This document shows positions 43,601 through 52,076 of a stretch of 64,000 nucleotides of DNA, piece by piece. The DNA lies in the NCBI GenBank assembly GCA_002383485.1, contig DFYY01000022.1:130332-194331 (forward strand), in the 5' to 3' direction. Origin of the DNA: Bacteroidales bacterium UBA4070 (lineage in GTDB: Bacteria > Bacteroidota > Bacteroidia > Bacteroidales > VadinHA17). Every line of letters begins with the position of its first letter. Positions within the stretch are counted from its first letter, which is position 1. A model generated the notes under the pieces. That model did not search any database, was not told where the DNA came from, and saw nothing but the letters and a program-made list of their open reading frames with translations. Made by a program: the position numbers and the translations under genes.

Positions 43601-45174
43601 GCATCATAGTCCTTCTTCTTTGCGAACGAAGCGATATAGTCGTCAACACGTGGCTTGATTGCTACTTCGTTGAAGTTCCGGTCGTAGAAGAGAAAACCAT
43701 TGTTTGCAAGTTCGATGCAGAGGGCTGTGGCCTGTTCAATTGGCATACGGGCCCACTTTGCAAAGCCTTCCACCGGGAAGACGTCAAATCCGTACACTTT
43801 GGCATAATCCCTGATGCGATACAGGGGGTGTATCTCGTCCATCCTCATCAGTTTAAAGAAGTTAGCCTCGTTATAGAAAGAGACTGATTCGAACCTGGCT
43901 GCGCCGATGGATGACCCCCTGGTTCTTGACATGGTGATTGTAGGCTTATTCATGTCCCACGACAGGTGCTCGAAGTAGAGGTCCATATTGTGGTAAGAGT
44001 CGAAATAGGGACTGCGCGACAGCGGGCTGGAGGTACGGAACATGCCGACCTCGCGTGTTTCCGTGTTGTATGAGAATCCCAGGTTGGAGTGATAAACAGA
44101 ATCTGCGCCGAGATATAAGGTGGGGGAGGATTCCGTGCTGGTGATGGCTTTCTGCGATAGTATGAAGTTTCTTGATACTATCTTAATTGCCAGTGTATCA
44201 TCCCGGTAGAGTTTAACGCTTGCCGGAAACCAGTCGGACCCGGTACCTCTTACGATGGCACCCTCAAGCGCCAGCCCTCCCTCGTAGTCAACACCTTTAT
44301 AAATTTCATCAATAAAAAACCGGTTCTCGTAAGTTTCAAAACGAGGCATGGTTGCCTTTTCCGGCGAGGGTATCTCCACTGCCCTGTCAGTCAGCTTTCC
44401 CTTTACAGGCTGCTGAAAGTAGGTAGGGTGTGTGAGAAGGGCTGAATCACAGGTGAATTCACTTTTAGTTACGTCTATTGTGAATCCCGAGACTTTGGCG
44501 TAAACGGTTGATGGATCATACCCTGCCTTTTCCCAGGTTACTGTGCCCTCATCGCAATGAAGAAGGAAGAGGTCAGGGAAATAGGTGCCGGTAAAATTCA
44601 TCACTGAGGTGCTGTCCTTTCCCAGGAAGGCTATAAGGGTAACCGCTTCAATATCGATTTTCAATACTGTATCACGGACGAACTGTACCTTTCCGTCCCT
44701 GGTCTTCCAGCGCACTGTTCCGGCCTTGTAGATGGTGTTGTCAACAAGCAGCAGACCGGTAACCTCAATGAACTTTTCTACCGATGCGTTTGAGAAGCGG
44801 GGATCAAATGCCATCTCGCTGAGCCCTGAGAGCCAGGCATCAATCTCCTCCTGGTCCTGCTTTGTTTCAATGAAGTCGGTCAGTGTCCTGGCAAAATAGA
44901 CGAAGCCGGGAGACGGACTGATACGTCTCCCCCTGAGCTGGCTGGAGATGTTTATTATTTTGTCTTTTACCTGCATGGGAAAGACAGTGCTGTCATAAAG
45001 TGAGATAAAAAGATCAATCTCCTCCTTTTCCGGTTTGCTGACCAGAGTTCCAATGAAGGTGGTCAGTTCGGCAGTATATTTTGCAGTGTCTCCTGAGAAC
45101 TGAGCCTGGGTCTGTCCCCGGAGACCGGCAACCATTGCTGCCGCAGCAAAAAGTGTGAGGATGATCTTTTTCAT
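40693..45174 (-). CDS. Very large exported protein of unknown function
   Basis: This 1493-residue protein has a signal peptide (MKKIILTLFAAAAMVAGLRG) and no other membrane segment. It is beta-rich, with many segments of the type FDGIVHAGLFTIYGKGFSFS and LFSGTFVTLDSAGVYGTFLS, suggesting a long repetitive beta structure in the periplasm or at the outer membrane. The gene order with tpiA is common in Bacteroidota. The last part (about residues 1350-1493) contains QLLLNDVKLRWNPNTMSFIS and a WYWFSYFRGILMSYSS stretch. No function can be assigned. Confidence 0.8.
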   Translation of the reverse strand: MKKIILTLFAAAAMVAGLRGQTQAQFSGDTAKYTAELTTFIGTLVSKPEKEEIDLFISLYDSTVFPMQVKDKIINISSQLRGRRISPSPGFVYFARTLTDFIETKQDQEEIDAWLSGLSEMAFDPRFSNASVEKFIEVTGLLLVDNTIYKAGTVRWKTRDGKVQFVRDTVLKIDIEAVTLIAFLGKDSTSVMNFTGTYFPDLFLLHCDEGTVTWEKAGYDPSTVYAKVSGFTIDVTKSEFTCDSALLTHPTYFQQPVKGKLTDRAVEIPSPEKATMPRFETYENRFFIDEIYKGVDYEGGLALEGAIVRGTGSDWFPASVKLYRDDTLAIKIVSRNFILSQKAITSTESSPTLYLGADSVYHSNLGFSYNTETREVGMFRTSSPLSRSPYFDSYHNMDLYFEHLSWDMNKPTITMSRTRGSSIGAARFESVSFYNEANFFKLMRMDEIHPLYRIRDYAKVYGFDVFPVEGFAKWARMPIEQATALCIELANNGFLFYDRNFNEVAIKPRVDDYIASFAKKKDYDAITIYSEARDNEENAVLNLRDYSLDLWGVRGVSLSDSQSVAIRPYGGRISLGKNRSMRFDGIVHAGLFTIYGKGFSFSYDTFNIRLEKIDSIKIAVETGEKDAYGRPVIRRIDNMLEMGSAKLQIDDPGNKSGLKSLKQYPIINSTTDSYIFYDEITDLDGMYEKEKFYFRLDPFTYTNIDHYTNEDLALAGEFVGGGIIEPMRQTLTVQPDTSLGFSMTIPPEGIPIYNGRGRLYNHLSMSNSGLIGSGKVEHMTATAVADTFRFFPEYMYSRAKTFDMKPDPKGRLPVLKSQDVDIQWLTDRDEWYAVNSEGKDFSMFGNGTTMNGTVILTPERMKGLGEVNTADARITSQTLSFGAMTFDADTSDYYLKALKGSGYGFVASNARTHVDFARQKAAFTLNTDSSFVVLPEVEYISKMTNFEYDMTRKVMEMTQKGRESVPLMPPEELLRVPPGMEEKPTFLSTNNMKDTVKFQAGSASYYLQDEYIMVKDVNYVPVADALIQPGGGILYIDRSARIRQTDSAIVAVNNRHLIHSAKLNIESSANYYGSGKYDYISEDGNCQVIEFTEIKVDTNATKAYGYIPETDKFTLSPAFTYRGDVSLRSAEDHLRFTGAAGIVTDCPNINSTPVKFTALIDPNNVLIPVSDKPRDINDNMLFSGTFVTLDSAGVYGTFLSERKSWSDNPILTAQGYLFHDKGSGKYRIASLEKLSDLRMNGNMVTFDRNMCLLVSEGKTDFGVNYGLLRMNSAGNVVHNTDSAKLEVRGIFGFTFHFNPLALKAMADDIRSNPTLRTVNLSSEFNLKAMRDLLGEEAAKTLTEELQLFGVARSLPKEYSAQLLLNDVKLRWNPNTMSFISDGQIGIGFIGDQPMNVYVDGWVELQRKRSGDLLDIYLKAKNNSWYWFSYFRGILMSYSSNLTYNDILTNTKERDRKDPKSNSRLEYEYMPGLPDRLQRFLRRMESGGTGIEEY

Positions 45175-45182
45175 GGCCTGTT

Positions 45183-45941
45183 TCAGAGCGCGCTGACGAT
45201 ACTGCAGAACTCCTCCTTCACAAGTGAGGCCCCGCCGATAAGTCCTCCGTCGACATCCGGGTTTGCGAAGAGTTCAGCAGCGTTTGAAGCCTTGCAACTG
45301 CCTCCGTAGAGTATTGTGGTATCTTCTGCGGCCTGCCTGCCGTATCTGCCTGCCACCAGGTCACGGATAAACCTGTGCATCTCCTGAGCCTGTGCCGGTG
45401 AGGCTGTCACTCCGGTGCCTATTGCCCACACGGGTTCATAGGCTATAATGCAGTTTCTGAAGTCCTGTTCCGACAGTATGAACAAACCTTTTTCCAGCTG
45501 GCGTTTAACTACTTCAAAGTGGTTGCCGGATTCTCTTTCGGCAAGCACCTCGCCGCAGCAGAATATCACTCTCAGTCCGTTTCTGAGGGCTTCACCGGTC
45601 TTGGCGGCCAGCAGTTCGTCAGTTTCACCGTACAGGGTACGACGCTCCGAGTGTCCTATGATCACGTTGCCGGCTCCGGTGCTTTTTATCATTGCAGCCG
45701 ATATCTCACCGGTATAGGCGCCTGATCTGTGGTCATTACAGTTCTGGGCACCAACAGAGACTCCAGGGGCATCAGTCAAACCACATACCATACCGAGATG
45801 AATAAAGGGTGTGCAGAGTATCACCTCCTTGTCTTTCAGTTTATTGTCATTAAAATGCCTGTTTATTTCAGTGGCCAGGGCAACTCCCTCATTCAGGTCC
45901 ATGTTCATTTTCCAGTTCCCTGCAACTATCTTCTTTCTCAT
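45183..45941 (-). CDS. tpiA: Triose-phosphate isomerase
   Basis: This 252-residue TIM-barrel enzyme interconverts dihydroxyacetone phosphate and glyceraldehyde 3-phosphate. Catalytic residues are in GNWKMN (K), IIGHSERR (H) and AYEPVWAIGTG (E), with the phosphate-binding GGLIGGASL near the end. It lies eight bases before the large exported protein and 20 bases after the DoxX-type gene, on the same strand. Confidence 0.98.
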   Translation of the reverse strand: MRKKIVAGNWKMNMDLNEGVALATEINRHFNDNKLKDKEVILCTPFIHLGMVCGLTDAPGVSVGAQNCNDHRSGAYTGEISAAMIKSTGAGNVIIGHSERRTLYGETDELLAAKTGEALRNGLRVIFCCGEVLAERESGNHFEVVKRQLEKGLFILSEQDFRNCIIAYEPVWAIGTGVTASPAQAQEMHRFIRDLVAGRYGRQAAEDTTILYGGSCKASNAAELFANPDVDGGLIGGASLVKEEFCSIVSAL

Positions 45942-45961
45942 TGTAATGTTTATTGTTAAGG

Positions 45962-47197
45962 TTATTGTTTTTTGTTTGCTTCAGAGGAGTATTTCGTATG
46001 CGGAAGTGCCAGAATCACGGCAATAATTATGCTAAGGATGGTGATAAACACAATAAGTCTTCCGGTAAATTCCTTCATGGATTTGATTGCCAGTGTGTTA
46101 AGGTCACCCCTGAACTCCTCCGGATCAGGAAGGCTATGGTAGGACCATTTGGCCGCGATGGTTCCGTTATGCAGCAGGAGAAATCCGGGATCGGACCTGA
46201 TCACCGTCTTGAGCGTGATTTCATCAGCGTACATGGTGTTGAAACCTTTCACCAAAGGCTCTGCCTCTGCAGGCACTGTAGCCGTCACTATATAGAACTC
46301 CTTTCCCTGTTTCTGCAGTTCCATACCTGCTATGAATCCCTTCATAAGACCATCGCGGTTGGATTTTTCAAGCCTGCGGGCCACCATAAGAACCACATCG
46401 CCTTCATACCGGATGATATGTTCCGTCATGTCCACCCCTTCACTGTTAATCAGGGTGAAGTCGTGGATTGGCGGCATATATCCCCTGGAGATCAACACAG
46501 ATTTCTGGTCAATGAATTTCCAGGTTGTGTCATTGGCGGGATAGTCGTTCAGGGTGAATTCCTGCTGAACGCCGTCCTTTTCATAGATGAACCTGATGTC
46601 ATATTTATCCGGTTCGGCACCTTCAGGAATTGACATTGCTTCGGCAATATTTGTCCCGACCTTGTACGGTCTGAAATCGAGTGCTGGCAGATATGCCAGG
46701 TTCAGCCTCATGAAGATGAGGAAGAAGAATACGTAGGCAATGGTGAAGTTCAGGCCTGCCTTGACAGGCATAACGCCGGTTTCGTCATTTCTGCGGATAA
46801 AGACGAAAACTACCAGAAGGGTTATAAACACATTCTTAAAGAAAGTCTGCCAGTTTGTAAGTATGATTGCATCGCCGAAGCATCCGCAGTCGGAGACGGG
46901 GTTAAAGAATGCAAGGATCAGAGTCAGCGGTGTGAAGAGTGCCATGAACAGAGCGGCCATCCATGATGCCGGTTTCACAAGAGCGCCGGTGAGAAGCATC
47001 ATCCCGGTGACGAACTCAACCATGCAGAGCAGGAGTGATAGTGGCAGGGTCAGTCCATCGAGGAAACTCATGTTGAATGCCGTGAAATAGTCGCCCAGCT
47101 TGAATGCTGTGCCCATAGGATCAATTCCCTTGACGAAGCCGGAAAAAATAAAGAGTAGTCCTGTAAGTGTCCTGGCTGTACGGGTCAGTTGTTTCAT
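45962..47197 (-). CDS. DoxX/MauE-type membrane protein (BT_3928 family)
   Basis: The 411-residue protein has four N-terminal membrane helices of the DoxX/MauE fold (RTLTGLLFIFSGFVKGIDP, then LCMVEFVTGMMLLTGA), a CGCFGD motif that may be redox-active, a fifth helix, and a soluble part of about 230 residues resembling a thioredoxin-like domain without CxxC. A last hydrophobic helix (RLIVFITILSIIIAVILALP) closes it. The family is specific to Bacteroidota; the function is unknown. It overlaps tmk by four bases. Confidence 0.85.
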   Translation of the reverse strand: MKQLTRTARTLTGLLFIFSGFVKGIDPMGTAFKLGDYFTAFNMSFLDGLTLPLSLLLCMVEFVTGMMLLTGALVKPASWMAALFMALFTPLTLILAFFNPVSDCGCFGDAIILTNWQTFFKNVFITLLVVFVFIRRNDETGVMPVKAGLNFTIAYVFFFLIFMRLNLAYLPALDFRPYKVGTNIAEAMSIPEGAEPDKYDIRFIYEKDGVQQEFTLNDYPANDTTWKFIDQKSVLISRGYMPPIHDFTLINSEGVDMTEHIIRYEGDVVLMVARRLEKSNRDGLMKGFIAGMELQKQGKEFYIVTATVPAEAEPLVKGFNTMYADEITLKTVIRSDPGFLLLHNGTIAAKWSYHSLPDPEEFRGDLNTLAIKSMKEFTGRLIVFITILSIIIAVILALPHTKYSSEANKKQ

Positions 47198-47883
47198 CTG
47201 AGTATGCTTCCTGATTTAAGTTTTTCAAGGATCATCCGGAATATTTCTTCCGGCGGGGGCATCATACCATCCTCATCACGGCAGTTAATAACCTGCAGTT
47301 TTTCGTCAGTTACGGCCACTGAGAGATATATATCCCTGACCCGCTTCTGGAATTCGAGGCTCTGTTCGTGTATGTCACTGGTGCCCATAAGGTAATTTCT
47401 GTCGTCTCCGTGCCGCCTGCAGTTCAGTTTCTCCTCGGTGAACCTGAACGGGACATCGAGGAAGATGTTGATATCAGGTTTAGGGATCCCGAAGTGTTCG
47501 AATTCAAGTTTCAGTATCCATTCCCGGAGTCTCAACGCCTCCTCCCCGGTTCTCACCTTTGCGCACTGATAGGCGATATTGGAATAAGTATAACGATCGA
47601 GTATGACGAAGTATTTCTCTTCAAGCCATGTTTCTATGATTGTGGCGGCATCTTTTCTGTCGCCCGCATAGAGCATTGCCACGAGGTACGGATCCACGGT
47701 ATCAAGGTCTCCGAATTCGCCTCTCAGGAAACGGGCTATCAGCTCTCCGAAATATGGAGCTTCGGTTCGCGGAAAGTGTATATACCTGCACTGCAGGTTC
47801 CGATCGGCAAACCACTGTTTCAGCAGGGATATCTGTGTTGATTTGCCTGCGCCGTCAAGTCCTTCTATTACAATTAGTTTCAT
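47194..47883 (-). CDS. tmk: Thymidylate kinase
   Basis: Tmk phosphorylates dTMP to dTDP. The ATG at 47883 gives 229 residues starting MKLIVIEGLDGAGKSTQISL, with the P-loop GLDGAGKST. DRYTYSNIAYQCAKVRTGEE matches the family's DR(Y/F) motif. The family is variable in the lid region. It is coupled to the DoxX-type gene and follows the PAS gene by 16 bases. Confidence 0.95.
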   Translation of the reverse strand: MKLIVIEGLDGAGKSTQISLLKQWFADRNLQCRYIHFPRTEAPYFGELIARFLRGEFGDLDTVDPYLVAMLYAGDRKDAATIIETWLEEKYFVILDRYTYSNIAYQCAKVRTGEEALRLREWILKLEFEHFGIPKPDINIFLDVPFRFTEEKLNCRRHGDDRNYLMGTSDIHEQSLEFQKRVRDIYLSVAVTDEKLQVINCRDEDGMMPPPEEIFRMILEKLKSGSILR

Positions 47884-47899
47884 GATACTGTGATGAGTC

Positions 47900-48241
47900 T
47901 CAGCTTCGGATAAAATGTTCCATGACGAACGGGATCTCCATTGACAGTTCAACGAGGCCTGCTGTAATACCGTTTTCATACCAGGGGGCCTGGAAGATCA
48001 TTTTTTTTATCCCGTTTTTTTCGATCGTATAGCAGTTGGCCCGGCCTGTATCCAGTATTTGTAATATTTTTTGCCATGATTCCGGTTTGTGACACTCCCT
48101 GAGGCTTGATTCCAGGAGTGATTTCCCTCCCTCGTTTGCGAAGGTGGATGCCGATTTGCCGTTCATGTAAACAATCTTTCCCGAACTGTCAGAAACTGTT
48201 ATGGCCACTCCCAGTTCCTCCGCCCAGTTGATGCCGTCCAT
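47900..48241 (-). CDS. Single PAS-domain protein
   Basis: This is a 113-residue soluble protein consisting of one PAS fold (AITVSDSSGKIVYMNGKSAS, then GIKKMIFQAPWYENGITAGL). It has no output domain, so it may act by binding a partner or ligand. It is the first gene of the PAS-tmk-DoxX-tpiA run on the minus strand; whether it has a functional link to nucleotide metabolism is unknown. Confidence 0.75.
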   Translation of the reverse strand: MDGINWAEELGVAITVSDSSGKIVYMNGKSASTFANEGGKSLLESSLRECHKPESWQKILQILDTGRANCYTIEKNGIKKMIFQAPWYENGITAGLVELSMEIPFVMEHFIRS

Positions 48242-48355
48242 ATTGCATTTTTTATTTTACAGGAAGCAAATATACTTAATTTGAGTGCAACGGAAAGCAC
48301 TTCAGGGTGGCATGATCGCACCAATAACTATCTTTGCCATTGAAAACTGAAAGGA

Positions 48356-49210
48356 ATGGACATCAGTATCAAGGGGAGGCTTATGGATCTATCTAAGCCC
48401 CGGATAATGGGTATAATCAACATTACTGACGACTCTTTTTATGCCGGCAGCCGTCATACCGGCATGGAAGATATCCTCGCTGTTGCCGGGCGGATGCTTG
48501 ATGAGGGTGCGGATATTCTGGATATAGGAGGCTGTTCAACCCGACCCGGTTCTGAGGAAGTGTCTGAGCCGGTTGAGAAGGAGCGGGTATGCCGGGCGGT
48601 ACGTCTGATCCTGGACCGGTATCCGGAGGCTGTCATCTCGGTAGATACATACCGTGCTTCGGTTGCGGAGACTGCGGTAGCCGATGCCGGTGCATCAATC
48701 ATCAATGATATCTCGGGAGGGGAGATGGATGCCGGCATGTTTCCGCTGGTAGCCCGGCTCAATGTGCCCTATATTATGATGCATATGAAGGGCACCCCTC
48801 GCACGATGCAGGTCAATCCGGTTTATGACGATGTTGTGGCTGATATACTTCAGTGGTTCGGGAAGCGGCTGGCGCTGCTCAGGGCGGCTGGAGTGAAGGA
48901 CATCGTCCTCGATCCGGGCTTCGGATTCGGTAAGAATGCAGATCACAACTTCGAGATGCTGAGGAGGTTTTCTGAGTTTCGCATTGCGGGAATGCCTCTT
49001 ATGGCAGGACTCTCGCGCAAGTCCATTGTATGGAGGACGCTGGGCACCACTCCTGACGGGGCTCTGAACGGTACTTCGGCGCTCAACATGGTGGCCCTGA
49101 TTAAAGGCGCATCAATCTTAAGGGTTCATGACGTCCGTGAGGCAAAGGAGGTGGTAACTCTTTATGAAAAGATTTACCCGGCCGGCAGCCTTTTGGATCA
49201 TTATGCTTAA
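48356..49210 (+). CDS. folP: Dihydropteroate synthase
   Basis: FolP joins 4-aminobenzoate to dihydropterin pyrophosphate in folate synthesis. The 284-residue protein has MGIINITDDSFYAGSR (the usual NVTPDSF motif, here with D for P), DIGGCSTRPGSEEV, ISVDTYRASVAE and the late AGLSRKSIVWR. Start ATG at 48356 follows the ribosome-site-like sequence aaagga. cdaA follows after 26 bases, an arrangement widespread in Bacteroidota. Confidence 0.95.
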   Translation: MDISIKGRLMDLSKPRIMGIINITDDSFYAGSRHTGMEDILAVAGRMLDEGADILDIGGCSTRPGSEEVSEPVEKERVCRAVRLILDRYPEAVISVDTYRASVAETAVADAGASIINDISGGEMDAGMFPLVARLNVPYIMMHMKGTPRTMQVNPVYDDVVADILQWFGKRLALLRAAGVKDIVLDPGFGFGKNADHNFEMLRRFSEFRIAGMPLMAGLSRKSIVWRTLGTTPDGALNGTSALNMVALIKGASILRVHDVREAKEVVTLYEKIYPAGSLLDHYA

Positions 49211-49236
49211 ATTTGCCATTCACTGCACGCAAAGAT

Positions 49237-50007
49237 ATGCTTGAATTTACTGTCCTCGATATCATAGACATATTCATGGTAGCAATCATTTTCTACCAGT
49301 TATACCGTCTTATCAGGGGCACGGCGGCATTCAGCATCTTCCTCGGCATCTTTTTCGTCTATCTCTTCTGGCTTGTTGTAAAAGCCCTTAACATGGAGTT
49401 GATAAGCGCCATCATAGGTCAGGTCATAGGGGTGGGTGTCATTGCGCTCATAATTGTGTTTCAACAGGAGTTACGCCGGTTTCTTCTTGCCATTGGCAAC
49501 AGGTATATGAGCCGTAACAGGTTTTCATTTGACAGGTATTTTCCGTCAGGTGGTGTTGACCAGACCGCCAATCAGATTGTTGAGGAGATAGTGCATGCGG
49601 TAGAATCAATGGCACAGTCACGCACCGGTGCATTGATTGCAATTGGCCGCACCAGCCTGCTGGATATCTATTCTGACGGCGGGGAGCTGATGAATGCCCT
49701 GGTGACTGACGAGTTGCTGAAAACGATTTTTTACAAGGGTTCGCCGCTGCACGACGGTGCTGTTCTGATACAGAACGGAAAGATATTTGCTGCACGCTGT
49801 CCTCTTCCGTCGACTGATCAGTCAGGCCTTCCGGCGAGGTTCGGGATGCGCCACCGGGCAGGAATTGGCCTCACGGAACATACTGACGCAGTTGTTGTGA
49901 TTGTTTCAGAAGAGAGAGGCAGAATATCAGTCGCGGATGCGGGAAAGATTCAGGAGGATGTGACTCCCAACGAGCTCCGGCAGATCCTTCTTACACTTCG
50001 GATCTGA
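49237..50007 (+). CDS. cdaA: Diadenylate cyclase
   Basis: CdaA makes cyclic di-AMP from ATP. The 256-residue protein has three N-terminal membrane helices (IDIFMVAIIFYQLYRLI, FSIFLGIFFVYLFWLVV, then IIGQVIGVGVIALIIVF) and a cytoplasmic DAC domain with the catalytic DGA (PLHDGAVLI) and RHR (MRHRAGIGLTE) motifs. ATG at 49237 gives the normal length; a TTG at 49213 is less likely. It follows folP. Confidence 0.96.
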   Translation: MLEFTVLDIIDIFMVAIIFYQLYRLIRGTAAFSIFLGIFFVYLFWLVVKALNMELISAIIGQVIGVGVIALIIVFQQELRRFLLAIGNRYMSRNRFSFDRYFPSGGVDQTANQIVEEIVHAVESMAQSRTGALIAIGRTSLLDIYSDGGELMNALVTDELLKTIFYKGSPLHDGAVLIQNGKIFAARCPLPSTDQSGLPARFGMRHRAGIGLTEHTDAVVVIVSEERGRISVADAGKIQEDVTPNELRQILLTLRI

Positions 50008-50021
50008 TCCGTGACGCTCCT

Positions 50022-50441
50022 TTATTCATACCTGAGCCTCAGGTCAAGGACATTGTCATAAACATACCAGCAGGGCTCCTCACAGGTCGTCTCATCATAC
50101 CTGACCTTGGGACACGCTGACGCAACTGTAATATATTCCTTTCCATCATATGTGAACTCAAGCATGGCAGAATAATCCTTGTAGAGTATCGCGTTAAAGC
50201 TTATGTACGAGTAGGGGTCTGTAATGACGTGCTTCTCAAGTACCAGACTGTCATTGATATTGCCGTCAAACAGCGTGACTACCGGGTTGACAGGAACGTA
50301 TTCTGAATTCCGGTATCTTATTTTAACAACAACATCATAATCATCGCTGGTGTAGCACTCATCGCAATCGGTACGGTACCCCTCTTCACATGAGAACAGG
50401 AGCAGGAAAAGAGCTGCCACAAGGATGCTAATTCTGCTCAT
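50022..50441 (-). CDS. Small lipoprotein of unknown function
   Basis: A lipoprotein signal (ILVAALFLLLFSC) precedes a mature part of about 120 residues with cysteine pairs (DCDECYT and TCEEPCWYVYD). It appears beta-rich (VVVKIRYRNSEYVPVNPVVT). No family is recognised. It overlaps the ankyrin gene by 14 bases, so the two exported proteins are probably made together. Confidence 0.65.
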   Translation of the reverse strand: MSRISILVAALFLLLFSCEEGYRTDCDECYTSDDYDVVVKIRYRNSEYVPVNPVVTLFDGNINDSLVLEKHVITDPYSYISFNAILYKDYSAMLEFTYDGKEYITVASACPKVRYDETTCEEPCWYVYDNVLDLRLRYE

Positions 50442-51936
50442 AATTGTAGAGTTTGACTTTTTTGAACGAGAAACTTTCTGTTGTGCGTGTCAGAGTGTAA
50501 GAAGCCCTGACGGTAAACCATACCGGGCCGGTTTTGTGAAACGGCATCTTCAGGTACATAATTCCGGCGCTTGCACCTATATTGCGTATACTGACCTTCA
50601 TATCTGCGGCAGGTATTATGACTACACTATTTTCAGGCCTCTCTTCTGTTCCCTGGTAGAGCGAGTGAAACCTGTATCCTGCAGATAGTGAAGGTGCTAT
50701 CATCCACCTGGCTGCAGAATGTGGCCTGTTGATCCGGTACTCCCTGTAAATGCCGGCATAGAGCAGGGTTGATTTGACTTTGTACTGGTAAATGATTTCG
50801 TTGTTGCCTCTGACAAGCATCCTCTGGTTGAGAGGATTTGCTGCAGCGCCCAGGGTAATGCCAGTTTGTATCGCCGGATCGGATACTGACAGGGAACCCC
50901 CGCCCATCGCATAATGCGAAGTGAAGAGTCCGCCAGGGGAAAACGACAGAACATCGAATGAGTGTGTCCTCTTTGCCTTCAACCCGCTGTCAAGCAACAT
51001 CTGAAGTATCTCCCGGTTGCCGGAGTTGGCTGCTATTGCCACAGGGTCCGTTTTCGTTCCTGCACTATGGCTCCAGCGGGCACCCCTGCCCAGGAGGTAT
51101 GCCACAGACTCTCTCTTTAAGGAAGCGACTGCGCACCCCAGTGCGTCAAGACCCTCATTGTTGACTGCGTAGAGGTTGACGCCGGCATCTGTAAGAAGCC
51201 GCATCATAAGCGTGTCTCCGTTCTGACTTGCCGCCATCAGAGGCGTAAATCCCTTTTTGTCGGCAGCGTTGGGATCCGCCCCTGATTGCAGCAGGAGATC
51301 AACAATATCATGGTAACCAAAGCAGACACCTGTCATGAGAGGAGTATTGCCCTCAGAGTCAGGTATTTCCGTATTGGCATCATAATAAAGAAGCATGTCA
51401 GTTATGTCGAAGTTGCCCAAGGCTGCCGAATGATTCATCGGTGTGGAGCTCTGTTTATCAGTCTTGTCAGGATTTGCGCCGTAGCGAATCAGTTTCTCGG
51501 CTATCACGAGTGAATTGGCCCTGACAGCCACAACCAGAGGGGTATTACCCCAGTAATCTGTCTTCTCAGGGTCTGCTCCCAGCAGGAGGAGGATTTCCAC
51601 TGCCTCCCACCTCCCGGAGTTTATTGCATAATGTATCGGTGCAGCTGTACCGCCAGCCCTGCTGTTGACATCTGCACCCCTGACAAAAAGCCTTATAATC
51701 TCGTTGCATGCCCCGAGTGATGATGCAATTTGCAGGTTCCGGTCGTTCGCAGTGTAATCATTTTGAATGTAATCGGATGTATCAACGTAGAGCGTCTTAT
51801 CATTGTATTCTTCAAGTATGATCTTAATCCTTGCTGCTATTGAGTCAACTGAGAGAGAGTCGGTCTGTCCCCTTACGGATGTCAGGGAGAAAAGAAGACA
51901 CAACAGGAGAACAGATTTTTTAAATGCAGATGTCAT
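50428..51936 (-). CDS. Exported ankyrin-repeat protein with C-terminal beta domain
   Basis: The 502 residues comprise a signal peptide (MTSAFKKSVLLLCLLFSLTS), about eight ankyrin repeats from residue 75 to 330 (for example GTAAPIHYAINSGRWEAVEI and GNTPLVVAVRANSLVIAEKL) and a C-terminal region with alternating strands ending TVRASYTLTRTTESFSFKKV, reminiscent of a small outer-membrane barrel. Ankyrin repeats mediate protein binding. The partner is unknown; the lipoprotein encoded next is one candidate. Confidence 0.8.
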   Translation of the reverse strand: MTSAFKKSVLLLCLLFSLTSVRGQTDSLSVDSIAARIKIILEEYNDKTLYVDTSDYIQNDYTANDRNLQIASSLGACNEIIRLFVRGADVNSRAGGTAAPIHYAINSGRWEAVEILLLLGADPEKTDYWGNTPLVVAVRANSLVIAEKLIRYGANPDKTDKQSSTPMNHSAALGNFDITDMLLYYDANTEIPDSEGNTPLMTGVCFGYHDIVDLLLQSGADPNAADKKGFTPLMAASQNGDTLMMRLLTDAGVNLYAVNNEGLDALGCAVASLKRESVAYLLGRGARWSHSAGTKTDPVAIAANSGNREILQMLLDSGLKAKRTHSFDVLSFSPGGLFTSHYAMGGGSLSVSDPAIQTGITLGAAANPLNQRMLVRGNNEIIYQYKVKSTLLYAGIYREYRINRPHSAARWMIAPSLSAGYRFHSLYQGTEERPENSVVIIPAADMKVSIRNIGASAGIMYLKMPFHKTGPVWFTVRASYTLTRTTESFSFKKVKLYNYEQN

Positions 51937-52076
51937 GTATACAAAATTATGTTCTGTTTGCGAACCTGCCTATTTTGTTGATATTTTTTTTCATCAGCTG
52001 AATAAAATGGATTTGAGATTGGCAAAGTGGTGGATAATATCCTAATTTTACCGTCGTTTATTTTTTAAAGCACCTT

